This document shows positions 10,298 through 18,956 of a DNA stretch of 64,000 nucleotides, one piece after another (within the stretch, counting starts at the first letter, position 1; every line of letters begins with the position of its first letter). The notes beneath the pieces are model-generated. The model was not told the origin of the DNA, ran no database searches, and was given only the letters and a program-made list of their open reading frames with translations. Position numbers and translations under genes: made by a program. Origin of the DNA: Nitrospirota bacterium (GTDB lineage: Bacteria; Nitrospirota; Nitrospiria; Nitrospirales; Nitrospiraceae); NCBI GenBank assembly GCA_002737345.1, contig NSIK01000024.1, positions 1 to 64,000 on the forward strand. The letters run 5' to 3'.

Positions 10298-11026
10298 CTA
10301 TCTTGAAGCTAGGGCAATGAGGCCAGCCGCGGCGTCCCGTTCGGCTTGCGCGTAATGCTCGGGAGTTCCGACATCGGACCAGTAGCCTTGGTGGTCGTAG
10401 CCCAACACAGCCTCGCCCCGTTGAATCGCCGCGACGTAGGCATCGATGATGGAAGACTCCTTCCCTTGCGGGGCATCGCGCAGAAGGCGCGGAGCGAGGA
10501 TATGAATCCCGGCGAACATGCGCGGCTGGATCGGGCCGGACTCGGATTTTCCTCGGCCGGTAATGCGAACGATGCGGTGGTCCGAATCTATTTCGACGAG
10601 CCCCCACCGGACCGCCTCAGGATCTTTGCGCAGCACCAACGTGGCTGCGGCTTGTCGTTGCGTATGAAAGGCCCACAAGGCCCCCAGGTCGATCTCCACC
10701 AACGTATCACCGTTCAACACCAGCACCGGCTCCCCTGAGAAATGCGGCTCCGCCTGCTTGAGCCCGCCTCCCGTGCCGAGGATCACCGGCTCGTAAGAAT
10801 AAACGATCCGCAGCCCGTAGCGAGAGCCGTCGCCGAGCGCCTGCTCGATCATCGATCCGAGGTGATGCAGATTGATAATGACATCCTGAAACCCATGCCG
10901 TTTTAGGAGTAACAGGTTCCAGACGATCAGCGGCGTGCCGGCTACAGGGAGGAGTGGCTTCGGAGTCGTGTCGGTCAGCGGTCTCAAGCGAGTCCCCAAG
11001 CCCGCTGCAAGGATCATGGCTTTCAT
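10298..11026 (-). CDS. murU: Sugar-1-phosphate nucleotidyltransferase, MurU-like
   Basis: The 242-residue protein starts with MKAMILAAGLGTRLRPLTD, the nucleotide-binding signature, then TPKPLLPVAGTPLI and a metal-binding VLNGDTLVEID. The start at 11026 is chosen because the frame upstream runs through a non-coding palindromic repeat. The next gene upstream on the same strand is an AmgK-like kinase, the usual partner of MurU in the anabolic recycling route that turns MurNAc into UDP-MurNAc. That context favours UDP-MurNAc pyrophosphorylase activity. By sequence alone it could also be a mannose-1-phosphate guanylyltransferase. Confidence 0.75.
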   Translation of the reverse strand: MKAMILAAGLGTRLRPLTDTTPKPLLPVAGTPLIVWNLLLLKRHGFQDVIINLHHLGSMIEQALGDGSRYGLRIVYSYEPVILGTGGGLKQAEPHFSGEPVLVLNGDTLVEIDLGALWAFHTQRQAAATLVLRKDPEAVRWGLVEIDSDHRIVRITGRGKSESGPIQPRMFAGIHILAPRLLRDAPQGKESSIIDAYVAAIQRGEAVLGYDHQGYWSDVGTPEHYAQAERDAAAGLIALASR

Positions 11027-11032
11027 GGGCGT

Positions 11033-11131
11033 AACACGTGAGACGTGAAACGTAAAACGTAAAACGCGGGGATACAACACCGGATGGCTTCCAATCGTTT
11101 CACCTTTTACATCTCACCTTTCACGCTTCAC
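11033..11131. repeat. Palindromic intergenic repeat B (GTGAAACGTAAAACGT type)
   Basis: The left arm is CGTGAGACGTGAAACGTAAA-like and the right arm (11097-11131) reads the reverse complement with changes (TTTTACATCTCACCTTTCAC). It fills the gap between amgK and murU. Related copies lie at 46890-46951, 47364-47456 and 52204-52294. Confidence 0.7.
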
Positions 11132-12231
11132 TGCAATTCAGGCACATAGCGGGAGAGAACCTTCCGGAGCGGCTCCAGCTCTGAGTACTTCTGGAGATTG
11201 CGACGGACATAGCCCAGCGTGCGAGGGATATCGGCCAGGAATTTGGGATTGCCTTTGACGCGGTCAATATAAACAAATCGCCCGGCCGCCTTGAGGTTCC
11301 GCTGGATGCTCGTCAAATCGAACAGGCGACGGAAGGCCTCCCGGTTGGTCCAGACCTGCCGATGCGCCGCCATCTGATCGAGGTAACGGTTAATCAGACG
11401 ATCGACCAGCACCTCATCGAGTTCGATATAGGCATCGCGCAACAGCGAGGCCAGATCGTAGGTCGCAGACCCCAGCAACGCATCTTGAAAGTCGATTACA
11501 CCAAGCCTCGCGCCATCCACCATCAAATTGCGTGAATGGTAGTCCCGGTGGACAAAGACATGAGGCTCCCCCGCCAAGGATTCAGCGATCTTCTCGAAGG
11601 CGCTGCGGGTTTCACGGCGATCCTCGTCGGTCATCGGCGCGCCCTGCCGCACATCGATCCCATATTCCAGAAAATGCTCGAACTCCCACATGAGGAGCGG
11701 CACATCGAAGCGACGATGAAACGCAAGACAATTGGGATCGGCCGGCGAGGTGGCCTTTACTTGCATCACCACGAGCGCATCGACCGCCTGCGTATAGCGC
11801 GCTTCCAGCTCTTCCGCACTCGCCTCACGACAGGCTTCCGACAGGGTGATGTCCCCGAAATCTTCGAGATAGAGCAAGCCTGCCGCCTGAGCGTAGTGAT
11901 AGAGGATCGGCACGGACACGCCGGCTTTCGATAGATGGGAGAGAATGTTCAGAAACGGCAGCTCGGTGACTTGACAAGCCGTTCCACTCACGGCCTCTTC
12001 CGATTGCTTGAACGCCTCGGCTTCGGCCAGCTGCATGAGAATCACAGGGCGAACATCTGGTCCGGTCAATTCGATACGGAAATAGCGGCGATTGGACGCA
12101 TCGCCAGCCAAAGGCGTGAGGGATTTGAATCGCCCCTGAAAGGGAAGCTTAGTCTCGACCGTAGCAGCAACAAGAGAACGGTCCGGTAACGTCAGAGGCT
12201 GTTTCGGCCCGGCAAGATCAGTCGTAGCCAT
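11128..12231 (-). CDS. amgK: Aminoglycoside-phosphotransferase-fold kinase, AmgK-like
   Basis: The protein is 367 residues. It has an N-terminal GDASNRRYFRI, a catalytic HRDYHSRNLMV and a metal-binding VIDFQDALLG, all typical of APH-fold small-molecule kinases. The AmgK subgroup phosphorylates the anomeric carbon of MurNAc and GlcNAc. Its pairing with a MurU-like gene about 100 bp downstream on the same strand supports this. The pair would let the cell reuse cell-wall amino sugars and bypass fosfomycin-sensitive MurA. Substrate is inferred from context, not from residues. Confidence 0.75.
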   Translation of the reverse strand: MATTDLAGPKQPLTLPDRSLVAATVETKLPFQGRFKSLTPLAGDASNRRYFRIELTGPDVRPVILMQLAEAEAFKQSEEAVSGTACQVTELPFLNILSHLSKAGVSVPILYHYAQAAGLLYLEDFGDITLSEACREASAEELEARYTQAVDALVVMQVKATSPADPNCLAFHRRFDVPLLMWEFEHFLEYGIDVRQGAPMTDEDRRETRSAFEKIAESLAGEPHVFVHRDYHSRNLMVDGARLGVIDFQDALLGSATYDLASLLRDAYIELDEVLVDRLINRYLDQMAAHRQVWTNREAFRRLFDLTSIQRNLKAAGRFVYIDRVKGNPKFLADIPRTLGYVRRNLQKYSELEPLRKVLSRYVPELQ

Positions 12232-12306
12232 AGGTTGCTGATTATACTGACGAAGCTAAGGGTTGTCACGCAATGACCCTGCGACAGAGCGTAAGGTCTT
12301 CGGCCT

Positions 12307-12501
12307 TTATCGCCGGTGCAGCATTCTTCTCAGCTTCGCCAGGCCTTCTTCGCCTCCGTCGAGGAAGAGCGACAGGATACCGTACTCCACCGCGTGCAAA
12401 ACCTTGTCGCGGGCCTCTTGAAACAAAAACGACGGCAGTGCATCTTCCGGGTGCAATAGGGACAACAAAAAGAAAATGATTCCAGCATAGAGCCACACCA
12501 C
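12307..12501 (-). pseudogene. Remnant of a VanZ-like membrane protein
   Basis: A GTG-started 64-residue frame contains YAGIIFFLLS and DKVLHAVEYGILSLFL, the most conserved part of VanZ-like proteins (an N-terminal helix and the DK..H..EY motif). The family normally has about 120 residues or more with four helices; here the C-terminal half is missing and an in-frame stop lies right before the start. It sits in a 540 bp gap otherwise filled by repeat A. I read it as a decayed gene, though a short functional protein cannot be excluded. Confidence 0.45.
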
Positions 12502-12601
12502 TCATCGATTTCCTCTCGCTCCATTTCTTACCCTATGCCATACTTATAACTCATAGAATGTAAAAGATTATATGACACCAGATGGAAAGCCTTCCCGAAG
12601 A

Positions 12602-12723
12602 AGGCTCAAACAGTTCGTCCAACAAGGCCGCAGGCGAGTCGAAACCGGAGGCGTCTCCTCAGGGGGTACGTTGAGGATTTCGATGAGCCGAGAACAAAGC
12701 TGACGGCCTTTTCAGTATCCTGC
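12602..12723. repeat. Intergenic repeat A
   Basis: It contains AACAAGGCCGCAGGCGAGTC, GGCGTCTCC..GGGGTACGTTGAGGA, GAGAACAAAGCTG and ends in GGCCTTTTCAGTATCCTG. The same order of blocks is seen at 17025-17131 and 39833-39961. Confidence 0.7.
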
Positions 12724-12770
12724 CAATCTCGACACTTGCCCCGCGCCACTTGCCCAGCCTATGATGCCTC

Positions 12771-12965
12771 ATGCAAGTTCAACTGAGCCACCCATCCAGA
12801 ACCGTCGAAGTCAAAGGTCCTAAAAAGGTCAAGGATCTTCTGCGCGAATTGAATCTCGTCGTTGAAGCCCATCTGGTCATCAAAGGCGATGATCTCGTCA
12901 CGGAAGACGAGATGCTCTACGAAGGCGACCAGATTGAAGTCAGGCCAGTGATCTCAGGAGGATAG
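12771..12965 (+). CDS. ThiS/MoaD-like sulfur carrier protein (TtuB-like)
   Basis: This 64-residue beta-grasp-like protein ends in the diagnostic Gly-Gly (RPVISGG), the site that is adenylated and thiocarboxylated. It begins with MQVQLSHPSRTVEV and contains DLLRELN, as in ThiS/MoaD/TtuB proteins. The next gene, 72 bp downstream on the same strand, is a TtuA-like tRNA thiolase. In Thermus the TtuA enzyme takes sulfur from TtuB, so this is most likely its sulfur donor. No adenylating (E1-like) enzyme is in the window. Confidence 0.8.
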   Translation: MQVQLSHPSRTVEVKGPKKVKDLLRELNLVVEAHLVIKGDDLVTEDEMLYEGDQIEVRPVISGG

Positions 12966-13037
12966 CTATCCGTCATCAGCCAAGAGTACGAATTCTTATG
13001 CTGACCGCTCACTGCTGAAAGCTGATCGCTGAAAAAA

Positions 13038-13976
13038 ATGAATTGCATCAAATGTAAAATCAAGGCGGTCATCGACCTCCCCCGCCACAATGCGGCCTTC
13101 TGCAAAGGCTGTTTCAACGGCTTCGTTCACGATCAGGTGGCGCGAGCGATCAAGTCGGAGTGGATGTTCGGGAAAGATGCGAAGATTCTCGTAGCTGTGT
13201 CAGGCGGGAAAGACAGCCTGGCACTCTGGGACATTCTCCTCAAACTCGGCTACAAGGCCGATGCGCTCTATGTGAACCTCGGTATCGGGGCCTATTCCGA
13301 GCAGTCTCATGCCAAGGTCACAAAGTTCACCGAAACGGTCGCCGCCGCTCATGGCGCCGCGCTGCATATCCATACGGTCGAACAGGAGGCAGGCGCTGGA
13401 ATCAAGGAACTGGCGCAGCTCATCCATCGCCCGACCTGCTCGACATGCGGCACTATCAAGCGCTACCAATTCAATCGTGTCGCGATCGAACAGCAATACG
13501 ACGTGATGGCCACGGGCCATAACCTCGACGACGAAGCGGCCAGGCTCCTGGGCAACGTGCTCCATTGGCAGGAAGAATATCTGGACAAACAGGGCCCCTC
13601 GCTTCCGGCCTCGGTGGCAGGCTTCGCCAAGAAGGTGAAGCCCCTCTTCCGGCTTTCGGAACGGGAACTCGCGGCCTATGCGGTCTTGAACCGAATCGAT
13701 TACATCGTCGAAGAATGCCCCATGGCCAAGGGCTCCAAGATGATCCAGTACAAGGAAGTCTTGAATCGTCTGGAGACTGAATCGCCCGGCACCAAACAGA
13801 CCTTTTATTGGGGATTCCTCGACAAGCAAAGCAAGAAACAGCCGACAGCGACCACCATGGCAGAGAAAGACCGCGCCGTCCTCCATCCCTGCACCTCTTG
13901 TAGCCAGCCCACTACCGCCGAGGTCTGCTCCTACTGCAAGATGATGGCACGAGCCAAGACCGCCGCCCCACACTGA
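13038..13976 (+). CDS. ttuA: TtuA/TtcA-family tRNA thiolase
   Basis: The 312-residue protein has an N-terminal zinc finger (C3, C6, C22, C25), the PP-loop ATP motif SGGKDS (55-60), three cysteines placed as for a catalytic [4Fe-4S] cluster (C134, C137 in CSTCG, and C227 in EECPM), and a C-terminal zinc finger with two CxxC pairs. This layout fits TtuA, which makes 2-thiouridine at tRNA position 54, rather than TtcA, which lacks both zinc fingers. The preceding GG-ending sulfur carrier supports it. The target nucleotide is inferred. The gap before it holds GCTGA-type short repeats. Confidence 0.85.
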   Translation: MNCIKCKIKAVIDLPRHNAAFCKGCFNGFVHDQVARAIKSEWMFGKDAKILVAVSGGKDSLALWDILLKLGYKADALYVNLGIGAYSEQSHAKVTKFTETVAAAHGAALHIHTVEQEAGAGIKELAQLIHRPTCSTCGTIKRYQFNRVAIEQQYDVMATGHNLDDEAARLLGNVLHWQEEYLDKQGPSLPASVAGFAKKVKPLFRLSERELAAYAVLNRIDYIVEECPMAKGSKMIQYKEVLNRLETESPGTKQTFYWGFLDKQSKKQPTATTMAEKDRAVLHPCTSCSQPTTAEVCSYCKMMARAKTAAPH

Positions 13977-14021
13977 CAGGATCACGACAAAGGCCGGCAG
14001 CGCCAAGCTCGTCTCCCGCAC

Positions 14022-14050
14022 TTGAAAAGACCTGACCCGCCTCGTAAGCT
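14022..14050 (+). promoter_or_regulatory. Candidate promoter for the dnaJ-marC operon
   Basis: TTGAAA at 14022-14027 and TAAGCT at 14045-14050 are 17 bp apart, about 130 bp before the dnaJ-like start. Confidence 0.3.
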
Positions 14051-14185
14051 GCAGAGAAGGAGTGATGCGTGCTCGGTGAATAGTGCCGAGTCAAATTGTT
14101 CGCGCACGAGCGTCGCACGGCCTCATCCATCGTACGCTCTTCCCGTCACACATCACCCGTCACCCATTACACTCGATCGACAACT

Positions 14186-15217
14186 ATGGCTACTACATCA
14201 CGCGATTACTATCAGGTCCTCGGGCTCCCCAAGTCTGCCTCGGCGGACGACATCAAAAAAGCCTATCGCCGCCTGGCCCGCCAGGTCCATCCCGATCTCC
14301 ATAGCGGTTCCAAAAAATCGGAAATGGAAAAGAAGTTCAAGGAATTGAACGAGGCGCACGAAGTGCTGAGCGATCCGGCTAAACGCAAAAAGTACGATCA
14401 CCACGGGGCCAACTGGGAGCAGGCCGAGGCCTACGAGCAAACGCGCCGGCAAGCCGCGGCCCGCGGAGAGAGCGGCCCGGAGTTTTCATCCGGAGGAGAA
14501 GGCTTTTCCGACATCTTCGAAAATCTGTTCAAGGGCCGGGGGCGAAGCGGCAATGGTCGCGGGTTTGCCCGCCAGGGCGAAGACCTTGAAACCGAAGTGC
14601 AACTGACTCTAGCCGAAGTCTTCACCGGCGTGACGAAGCGCATGACCCTGCAAGAGCCGGTGCCCTGCTCCACCTGCCACGGGAGCGGCGCGCTACGGGG
14701 ACGCACCTGCCCAACCTGTCAGGGGCACGGGGCGATATTACAGCCCAATACGATCGAAGTCAGAATTCCCGCCGGGGTTCAAGATGGCACGAGGGTACGA
14801 GTGGCCGGCAAGGGCCAGGCCGGCGTCAATGGGGGCAAACCTGGTGACCTCTACCTGCGCGTGGCGATCACCCAAGACAAAGTCTTTCGCCGGCAAGGCA
14901 GCGACATTCACGTTTCCCTTCCCGTCTTCCCCTGGGAAGCAGCTTTGGGCGCCGATGTGATGGCCCCCACATTGATGGAACCGGTTCGCGTAAAAGTTCC
15001 GCCTGGGAGCAAGTCCGAGGGCAAGCTTCGGCTGAAGGGCAAGGGCCTCCCAGCTGCAGCGGGCGGACATGGCGACCTCTTCCTGACGATTCAGATCGTC
15101 ATGCCTCCCTCCCTGACCGATGAAGAGCGCAAACTGTACGACCAACTTCGGGCCATCGAGCATCCGGACCCGCGCGCCGAACTGCTGGCCCAAGCCAAAC
15201 GGCGGTCACAGCCATGA
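14186..15217 (+). CDS. DnaJ-like co-chaperone with a single zinc finger
   Basis: The 343-residue protein starts at [14 protein letters not shown]; the frame upstream is open but not J-like. The J domain spans about 6-72 with HPD at 35-37, followed by a Gly/Phe-rich linker with [10 protein letters not shown]. The zinc region has only two CxxCxGxG repeats (C161/C164 and C175/C178), where classical DnaJ has four. The C-terminal beta-sandwich domains are present ([21 protein letters not shown]). This form resembles short DnaJ/CbpA hybrids that stimulate DnaK. Its stop codon overlaps the start of the MarC gene by 4 bp (ATGA), so the two are translationally coupled. Confidence 0.88.
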   Translation: MATTSRDYYQVLGLPKSASADDIKKAYRRLARQVHPDLHSGSKKSEMEKKFKELNEAHEVLSDPAKRKKYDHHGANWEQAEAYEQTRRQAAARGESGPEFSSGGEGFSDIFENLFKGRGRSGNGRGFARQGEDLETEVQLTLAEVFTGVTKRMTLQEPVPCSTCHGSGALRGRTCPTCQGHGAILQPNTIEVRIPAGVQDGTRVRVAGKGQAGVNGGKPGDLYLRVAITQDKVFRRQGSDIHVSLPVFPWEAALGADVMAPTLMEPVRVKVPPGSKSEGKLRLKGKGLPAAAGGHGDLFLTIQIVMPPSLTDEERKLYDQLRAIEHPDPRAELLAQAKRRSQP

Positions 15218-15849
15218 CACTCACTGCATACGCAGCCCTAGCGTTCAGCTCCCTCTTTGTCGTCGTGGACCCAATCGCCACGGTGCCGGCCTTCCTGGCC
15301 ATGACGGCCCGCGATTCGATCGGCCAACGGCTGCGGATGGCTCGCACCGCCTGCCTGGTCGCAGCCGGAATCTTGACAGTCTTTACGCTTATCGGCCAAT
15401 GGCTCTTTGCCCTCTTAGGCATCACGCTTCCTGCCATTCAAGTCGCTGGAGCGCTCGTGCTCCTCTTGGTCTCCCTCGATATGTTGCGGGCGCAACGGTC
15501 TCCGATCCAGGAAACTGCGGCGGAAACAGCAGAAGGAACCACCAAGGATGACATCGCCATCACGCCCCTGGCCATCCCGATGCTGGCAGGGCCCGCCGCC
15601 ATTTCTACGGTGATTCTCTTGGAAGGACAGGCCATTTCTTGGGCGCAGCGAGGGGTCTTGCTGGCTTGCGTTGCGTTGGTCGGTCTGGCAAGCTATATCA
15701 CCTTGGCGATCGGAGCCACCGGGGCCAAATGGATGAGCCCGATTGCAGAAAAAATCATCACCCGCTTGATGGGGCTCTTACTGGCCGCGCTCGCCGTGCA
15801 ATTCCTGTTCAATGGGCTAAAGAGCGAGCATGGGTTACTGGGTCCATAG
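15214..15849 (+). CDS. MarC family integral membrane protein
   Basis: The 211-residue protein has about six hydrophobic segments, with the family motifs [14 protein letters not shown] near the start and [17 protein letters not shown] in the middle. MarC/YchE proteins are inner-membrane proteins of uncertain function; despite the name they are not proven multiple-antibiotic-resistance factors. It overlaps the dnaJ-like gene by 4 bp. Confidence 0.9.
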   Translation: MTLTAYAALAFSSLFVVVDPIATVPAFLAMTARDSIGQRLRMARTACLVAAGILTVFTLIGQWLFALLGITLPAIQVAGALVLLLVSLDMLRAQRSPIQETAAETAEGTTKDDIAITPLAIPMLAGPAAISTVILLEGQAISWAQRGVLLACVALVGLASYITLAIGATGAKWMSPIAEKIITRLMGLLLAALAVQFLFNGLKSEHGLLGP

Positions 15850-15900
15850 ACATTGTGCATGGTACGCGCTTTCATCTCGGTTCAACCTAGGGAGGTCTTC

Positions 15901-16473
15901 ATGAAGCAGGGAACAAGCACCATCGTGACACTGGGCGTCGCAGCCGTTTTTGCGCTGAGCGTTGGGATTTCCGGAGCCTGGGCCAATGAGCCTGGCTACG
16001 GCAAGGAAGGACACGGAGAGCGCGGGCATGGTTCGATGGGTGGGCATGGCGCCGGCATGATGCATACCAGCACCGGCCACCTGATTCGACATCTGCTCAA
16101 GCACGAAAAAGAAATTGGACTCACAGCGGAGCAGATCACAAAACTCAAGGACGCACAACTCAACATCGACAAGCTCCGCATCAAGAGCGAAGCCGACATC
16201 CAGGTCGCAGAGCGCGAGTTCAAAGCCTTGAATGAGGATGAGAAGTCCGACCTGGGCGCGATCGAAGCCAAGCTAAAGCAAAGCGGAGACCTGCAAGTCG
16301 CCTTACGTCTCGCCTCCGTCAAGGCCCGCCGCGAAGTCCTGGCCCTCTTGACTCCGGAGCAGCGCGCCAAGGAAAAGGCCGAACATGAAAAGATGATGCA
16401 ACAGCACAAGGATGCCGACAAGGGCTACGGTAGCCCCCATGGGGGCGCCATGAAGAGCAACCCGCACAAGTAA
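15901..16473 (+). CDS. Periplasmic Spy/CpxP-like His-rich protein
   Basis: The start at 15901 has a strong ribosome binding site (GGGAGG, 6 bp upstream). The 190-residue product has a signal peptide ending near AWANEP, then a Gly/His-rich segment (HGERGHGSMGGHG) likely to bind metal. A helical region follows with IGLTAEQITKLKDAQ and LTPEQRAKEKAE, the LTxxQ motif of the CpxP/Spy/CnrX-type fold. The C-terminus is again His/Lys rich. A periplasmic chaperone or metal-sensing role is inferred. It lies between marC-like and PepSY genes on the same strand. Confidence 0.75.
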   Translation: MKQGTSTIVTLGVAAVFALSVGISGAWANEPGYGKEGHGERGHGSMGGHGAGMMHTSTGHLIRHLLKHEKEIGLTAEQITKLKDAQLNIDKLRIKSEADIQVAEREFKALNEDEKSDLGAIEAKLKQSGDLQVALRLASVKARREVLALLTPEQRAKEKAEHEKMMQQHKDADKGYGSPHGGAMKSNPHK

Positions 16474-16574
16474 GGACGAGCGGCTCAACGATGAATGATG
16501 ATTGCGGAACAATGAAGTGACAATCATTTCTTTCCCCATAGCTCATCGCTCACCGTTCAGAGTTTTTCGGCTGG

Positions 16575-16600
16575 CGAACTTTTTCAACAGCCTCCCAATG
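16575..16600. repeat. Fragment of repeat A end
   Basis: CGAACTTTTTCAACAGCCTC resembles the terminal block of repeat A. It lies just after a short stretch of GCTCATCGCTCACCG-type sequence. Confidence 0.35.
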
Positions 16601-16632
16601 GACAGCCGGGCCAACCAGCTAGGAGGTACACC

Positions 16633-16971
16633 ATGAATACAGTGGGAATCATCACAGCAGGAGCCGTCGGATTACTCATTGCACTGGGTTCCAGCGCCGG
16701 GGCTGATAATAAAGAAGCCAAGATCACCGACCTCGCCAAAGACGCCAAGGTCACGATCGATCAAGCGATCAAAACCGCGTCCGAAAAAGTACCTGGGACG
16801 ATCGTCGAAGCGGAGCTCGAAAAGAAACATGGCAAGACCGTCTGGGAAGTCGAAGTGCTTGGCGCAGACGGAAAGGTCACCGAAGTCCACATCGACGCTA
16901 CCACCGGCTCCGTGATCGACACGGAAGCGAAGAAGGACGAGAAGAAAAAAGAAGGCAAAAAAGGAAAGTAG
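16633..16971 (+). CDS. Secreted PepSY-domain protein
   Basis: This 112-residue protein has a signal peptide (cleavage probably after SSAGA) and one PepSY domain with VTIDQAIKTASEK, GTIVEAELEKKHGKTVWEVE and HIDATTGSVI. A very Lys-rich tail ends the protein. The ribosome binding site AGGAGG is perfect and 6 bp upstream. PepSY proteins often bind ligands or inhibit peptidases in the periplasm; no precise role can be read here. Confidence 0.88.
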   Translation: MNTVGIITAGAVGLLIALGSSAGADNKEAKITDLAKDAKVTIDQAIKTASEKVPGTIVEAELEKKHGKTVWEVEVLGADGKVTEVHIDATTGSVIDTEAKKDEKKKEGKKGK

Positions 16972-17024
16972 TTCTTAGCGTAAGATTGACTCACGCATAC
17001 GTCGATACCTCCCTAGGCTGATCA

Positions 17025-17131
17025 AAATGCCCTCCAGCAAGGCCGCAAGGAGAGAGAGCGCCGAGGCGTACCCGAGAGGCTACGTTGAGGGGCGCGAACG
17101 ACTGAGAGCAAAGCTGGGGGCATTTTCAGGA
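17025..17131. repeat. Intergenic repeat A
   Basis: It runs from AAAATGCCCTCCAGCAAGGC to GGGGGCATTTTCAGG, with GAGGCGTACCCGAGAGGCTA in the centre. The ends are inverted (AAAATGCCC versus GGGCATTTT). It lies directly before ilvD and forms most of its leader region. Confidence 0.75.
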
Positions 17132-17148
17132 GCCAATAAGGGGACGCC

Positions 17149-18822
17149 ATGCCGAAAGAGTTAAAGCTACTAAGCCGCAAGTTGCTGGCCGGGCCCGATC
17201 GGGCCCCGGCCCGCGCGATGTTGAAAGCCGTGGGATTCACCGACGAAGACCTGTCTCGTCCCATCATCGGCGTCGCCAATACCTGGATCGAGGTCATGCC
17301 CTGCAACTTCCACCTGCGCCGCTTGTCGGAACGGGTGAAAGCGGGCATCAGAGCCGCAGGCGGCACCCCGATCGAATACAATACCATCGCGGTCTCGGAT
17401 GGCATCTCGATGGGCACAGAGGGAATGAAGGCCTCGTTGATCAGCCGGGAAGTGATTGCCGATTCCATCGAACTCGTAGCGCGAGGACACCTGTTCGACG
17501 GCGTCGTGGCCCTCTCAGGCTGCGACAAGACCATTCCCGGCACCGTGATGGCCCTCGCCCGCCTGAACCTGCCCTCGGTGATGCTCTACGGCGGGTCAAT
17601 CATGCCGGGCCATTTCCAAGGCCACGATGTCACCATTCAAGACGTCTTCGAAGCGGTCGGAAAACATGCGGCCGGCACCATGAACGATGCGGATCTCAAA
17701 GACCTCGAAGACCATGCCTGCCCAGGCCCTGGGGCCTGCGGCGGCCAGTTCACGGCCAACACCATGGCCATCGCGTTCGAGTTCCTCGGCATCTCGATGC
17801 TGGGACGGAACGGCGTACCGGCCATGGATCAGAAGAAAGACGACGTGGCCTTCGAGGCCGGCGTGATGGTCATGGATCTGCTCAAACGAGACCTGCGCCC
17901 TAAACAGATCATCACGCGAAAGTCTCTGGAAAATGCCATCGCTGCGGTGGCCACCACCGGAGGCTCAACGAATGCCGTCCTGCATCTGCTCGCGATCGCG
18001 CGCGAAGCCGGCATCAAACTCAGCATCGACGACTTCGACAAGATCAACCGGAAGGTGCCGTTGCTGGCCGACCTCAAGCCAGGCGGCAGATTTACCGCGT
18101 CGGATCTGTATGCGGCGGGAGGCACGACGTTGGTCGCCAAACGGCTGCTCGATGCCGGCATCCTGCATGCCAATCAACCGACCGTCACAGGCAGGACCAT
18201 CGGCGAAGAGGCCAAGGAAGCCAAGGAAAATCCTGGGCAGCAAGTGCTCCGGCCCCTGTCGAACCCAATCAAGAAAACTGGCGGGCTCGTCATCTTGAAA
18301 GGAAACCTAGCTCCTGAGGGCTGCGTCGTGAAGGTGGCAGGCCACTCGATCATGACGTTCCGCGGCCCTGCAAAGGTCTACAACCGGGAAGAGGATGCCT
18401 TTGCCGCAGTCCAGTCTCGGAAAATCAAAGCGGGCGATGTGGTGGTGATTCGCTATGAGGGTCCCTCAGGAGGCCCTGGCATGCGAGAAATGCTGGGCGT
18501 CACAGCTGCCATTGTCGGAGCCGGCCTGGGCGACTCAGTTGCACTCCTCACAGACGGCCGTTTCTCCGGCGCCACCCATGGACTGATGGCAGGCCATGTC
18601 GCACCGGAAGCCATCAAGGGAGGTCCGATCGGCGCCGTGAAGAATGGCGACATGATCGTCTTCGATATTGCTAAACGAACATTGACCGTCGAGCTCTCGC
18701 AAAAAGAGATTACCGCCAGACTCAAGAAGGTCAAACAACCGAAGCCCTGCTATACATCCGGCGTAATGGGCAAATATGCCCGGCATGTCTCCTCTGCCTC
18801 GGAGGGGGCCATTACGAGCTAG
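17149..18822 (+). CDS. ilvD: Dihydroxy-acid dehydratase
   Basis: The 557-residue enzyme dehydrates dihydroxy-isovalerate and dihydroxy-methylvalerate in valine and isoleucine synthesis. Three cluster cysteines are recognisable: [16 protein letters not shown] and [14 protein letters not shown]. Other conserved pieces are [14 protein letters not shown] and [18 protein letters not shown]. The start is preceded by AAGGGGA. It stands alone with a repeat A copy upstream; the 134 bp after it hold no gene. Confidence 0.96.
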   Translation: MPKELKLLSRKLLAGPDRAPARAMLKAVGFTDEDLSRPIIGVANTWIEVMPCNFHLRRLSERVKAGIRAAGGTPIEYNTIAVSDGISMGTEGMKASLISREVIADSIELVARGHLFDGVVALSGCDKTIPGTVMALARLNLPSVMLYGGSIMPGHFQGHDVTIQDVFEAVGKHAAGTMNDADLKDLEDHACPGPGACGGQFTANTMAIAFEFLGISMLGRNGVPAMDQKKDDVAFEAGVMVMDLLKRDLRPKQIITRKSLENAIAAVATTGGSTNAVLHLLAIAREAGIKLSIDDFDKINRKVPLLADLKPGGRFTASDLYAAGGTTLVAKRLLDAGILHANQPTVTGRTIGEEAKEAKENPGQQVLRPLSNPIKKTGGLVILKGNLAPEGCVVKVAGHSIMTFRGPAKVYNREEDAFAAVQSRKIKAGDVVVIRYEGPSGGPGMREMLGVTAAIVGAGLGDSVALLTDGRFSGATHGLMAGHVAPEAIKGGPIGAVKNGDMIVFDIAKRTLTVELSQKEITARLKKVKQPKPCYTSGVMGKYARHVSSASEGAITS

Positions 18823-18956
18823 CGGGAGCGGGCAGGCGGCGAACAGATTGAACCGCTTGACTCGTACGGTGCAATCATCGACTCAGAACTTGCGCGTTCG
18901 GCTCTAGTGCCGGGCGCGCAGATTGTCGAACGAACAAATAGTTTGAATTCTGTCCG

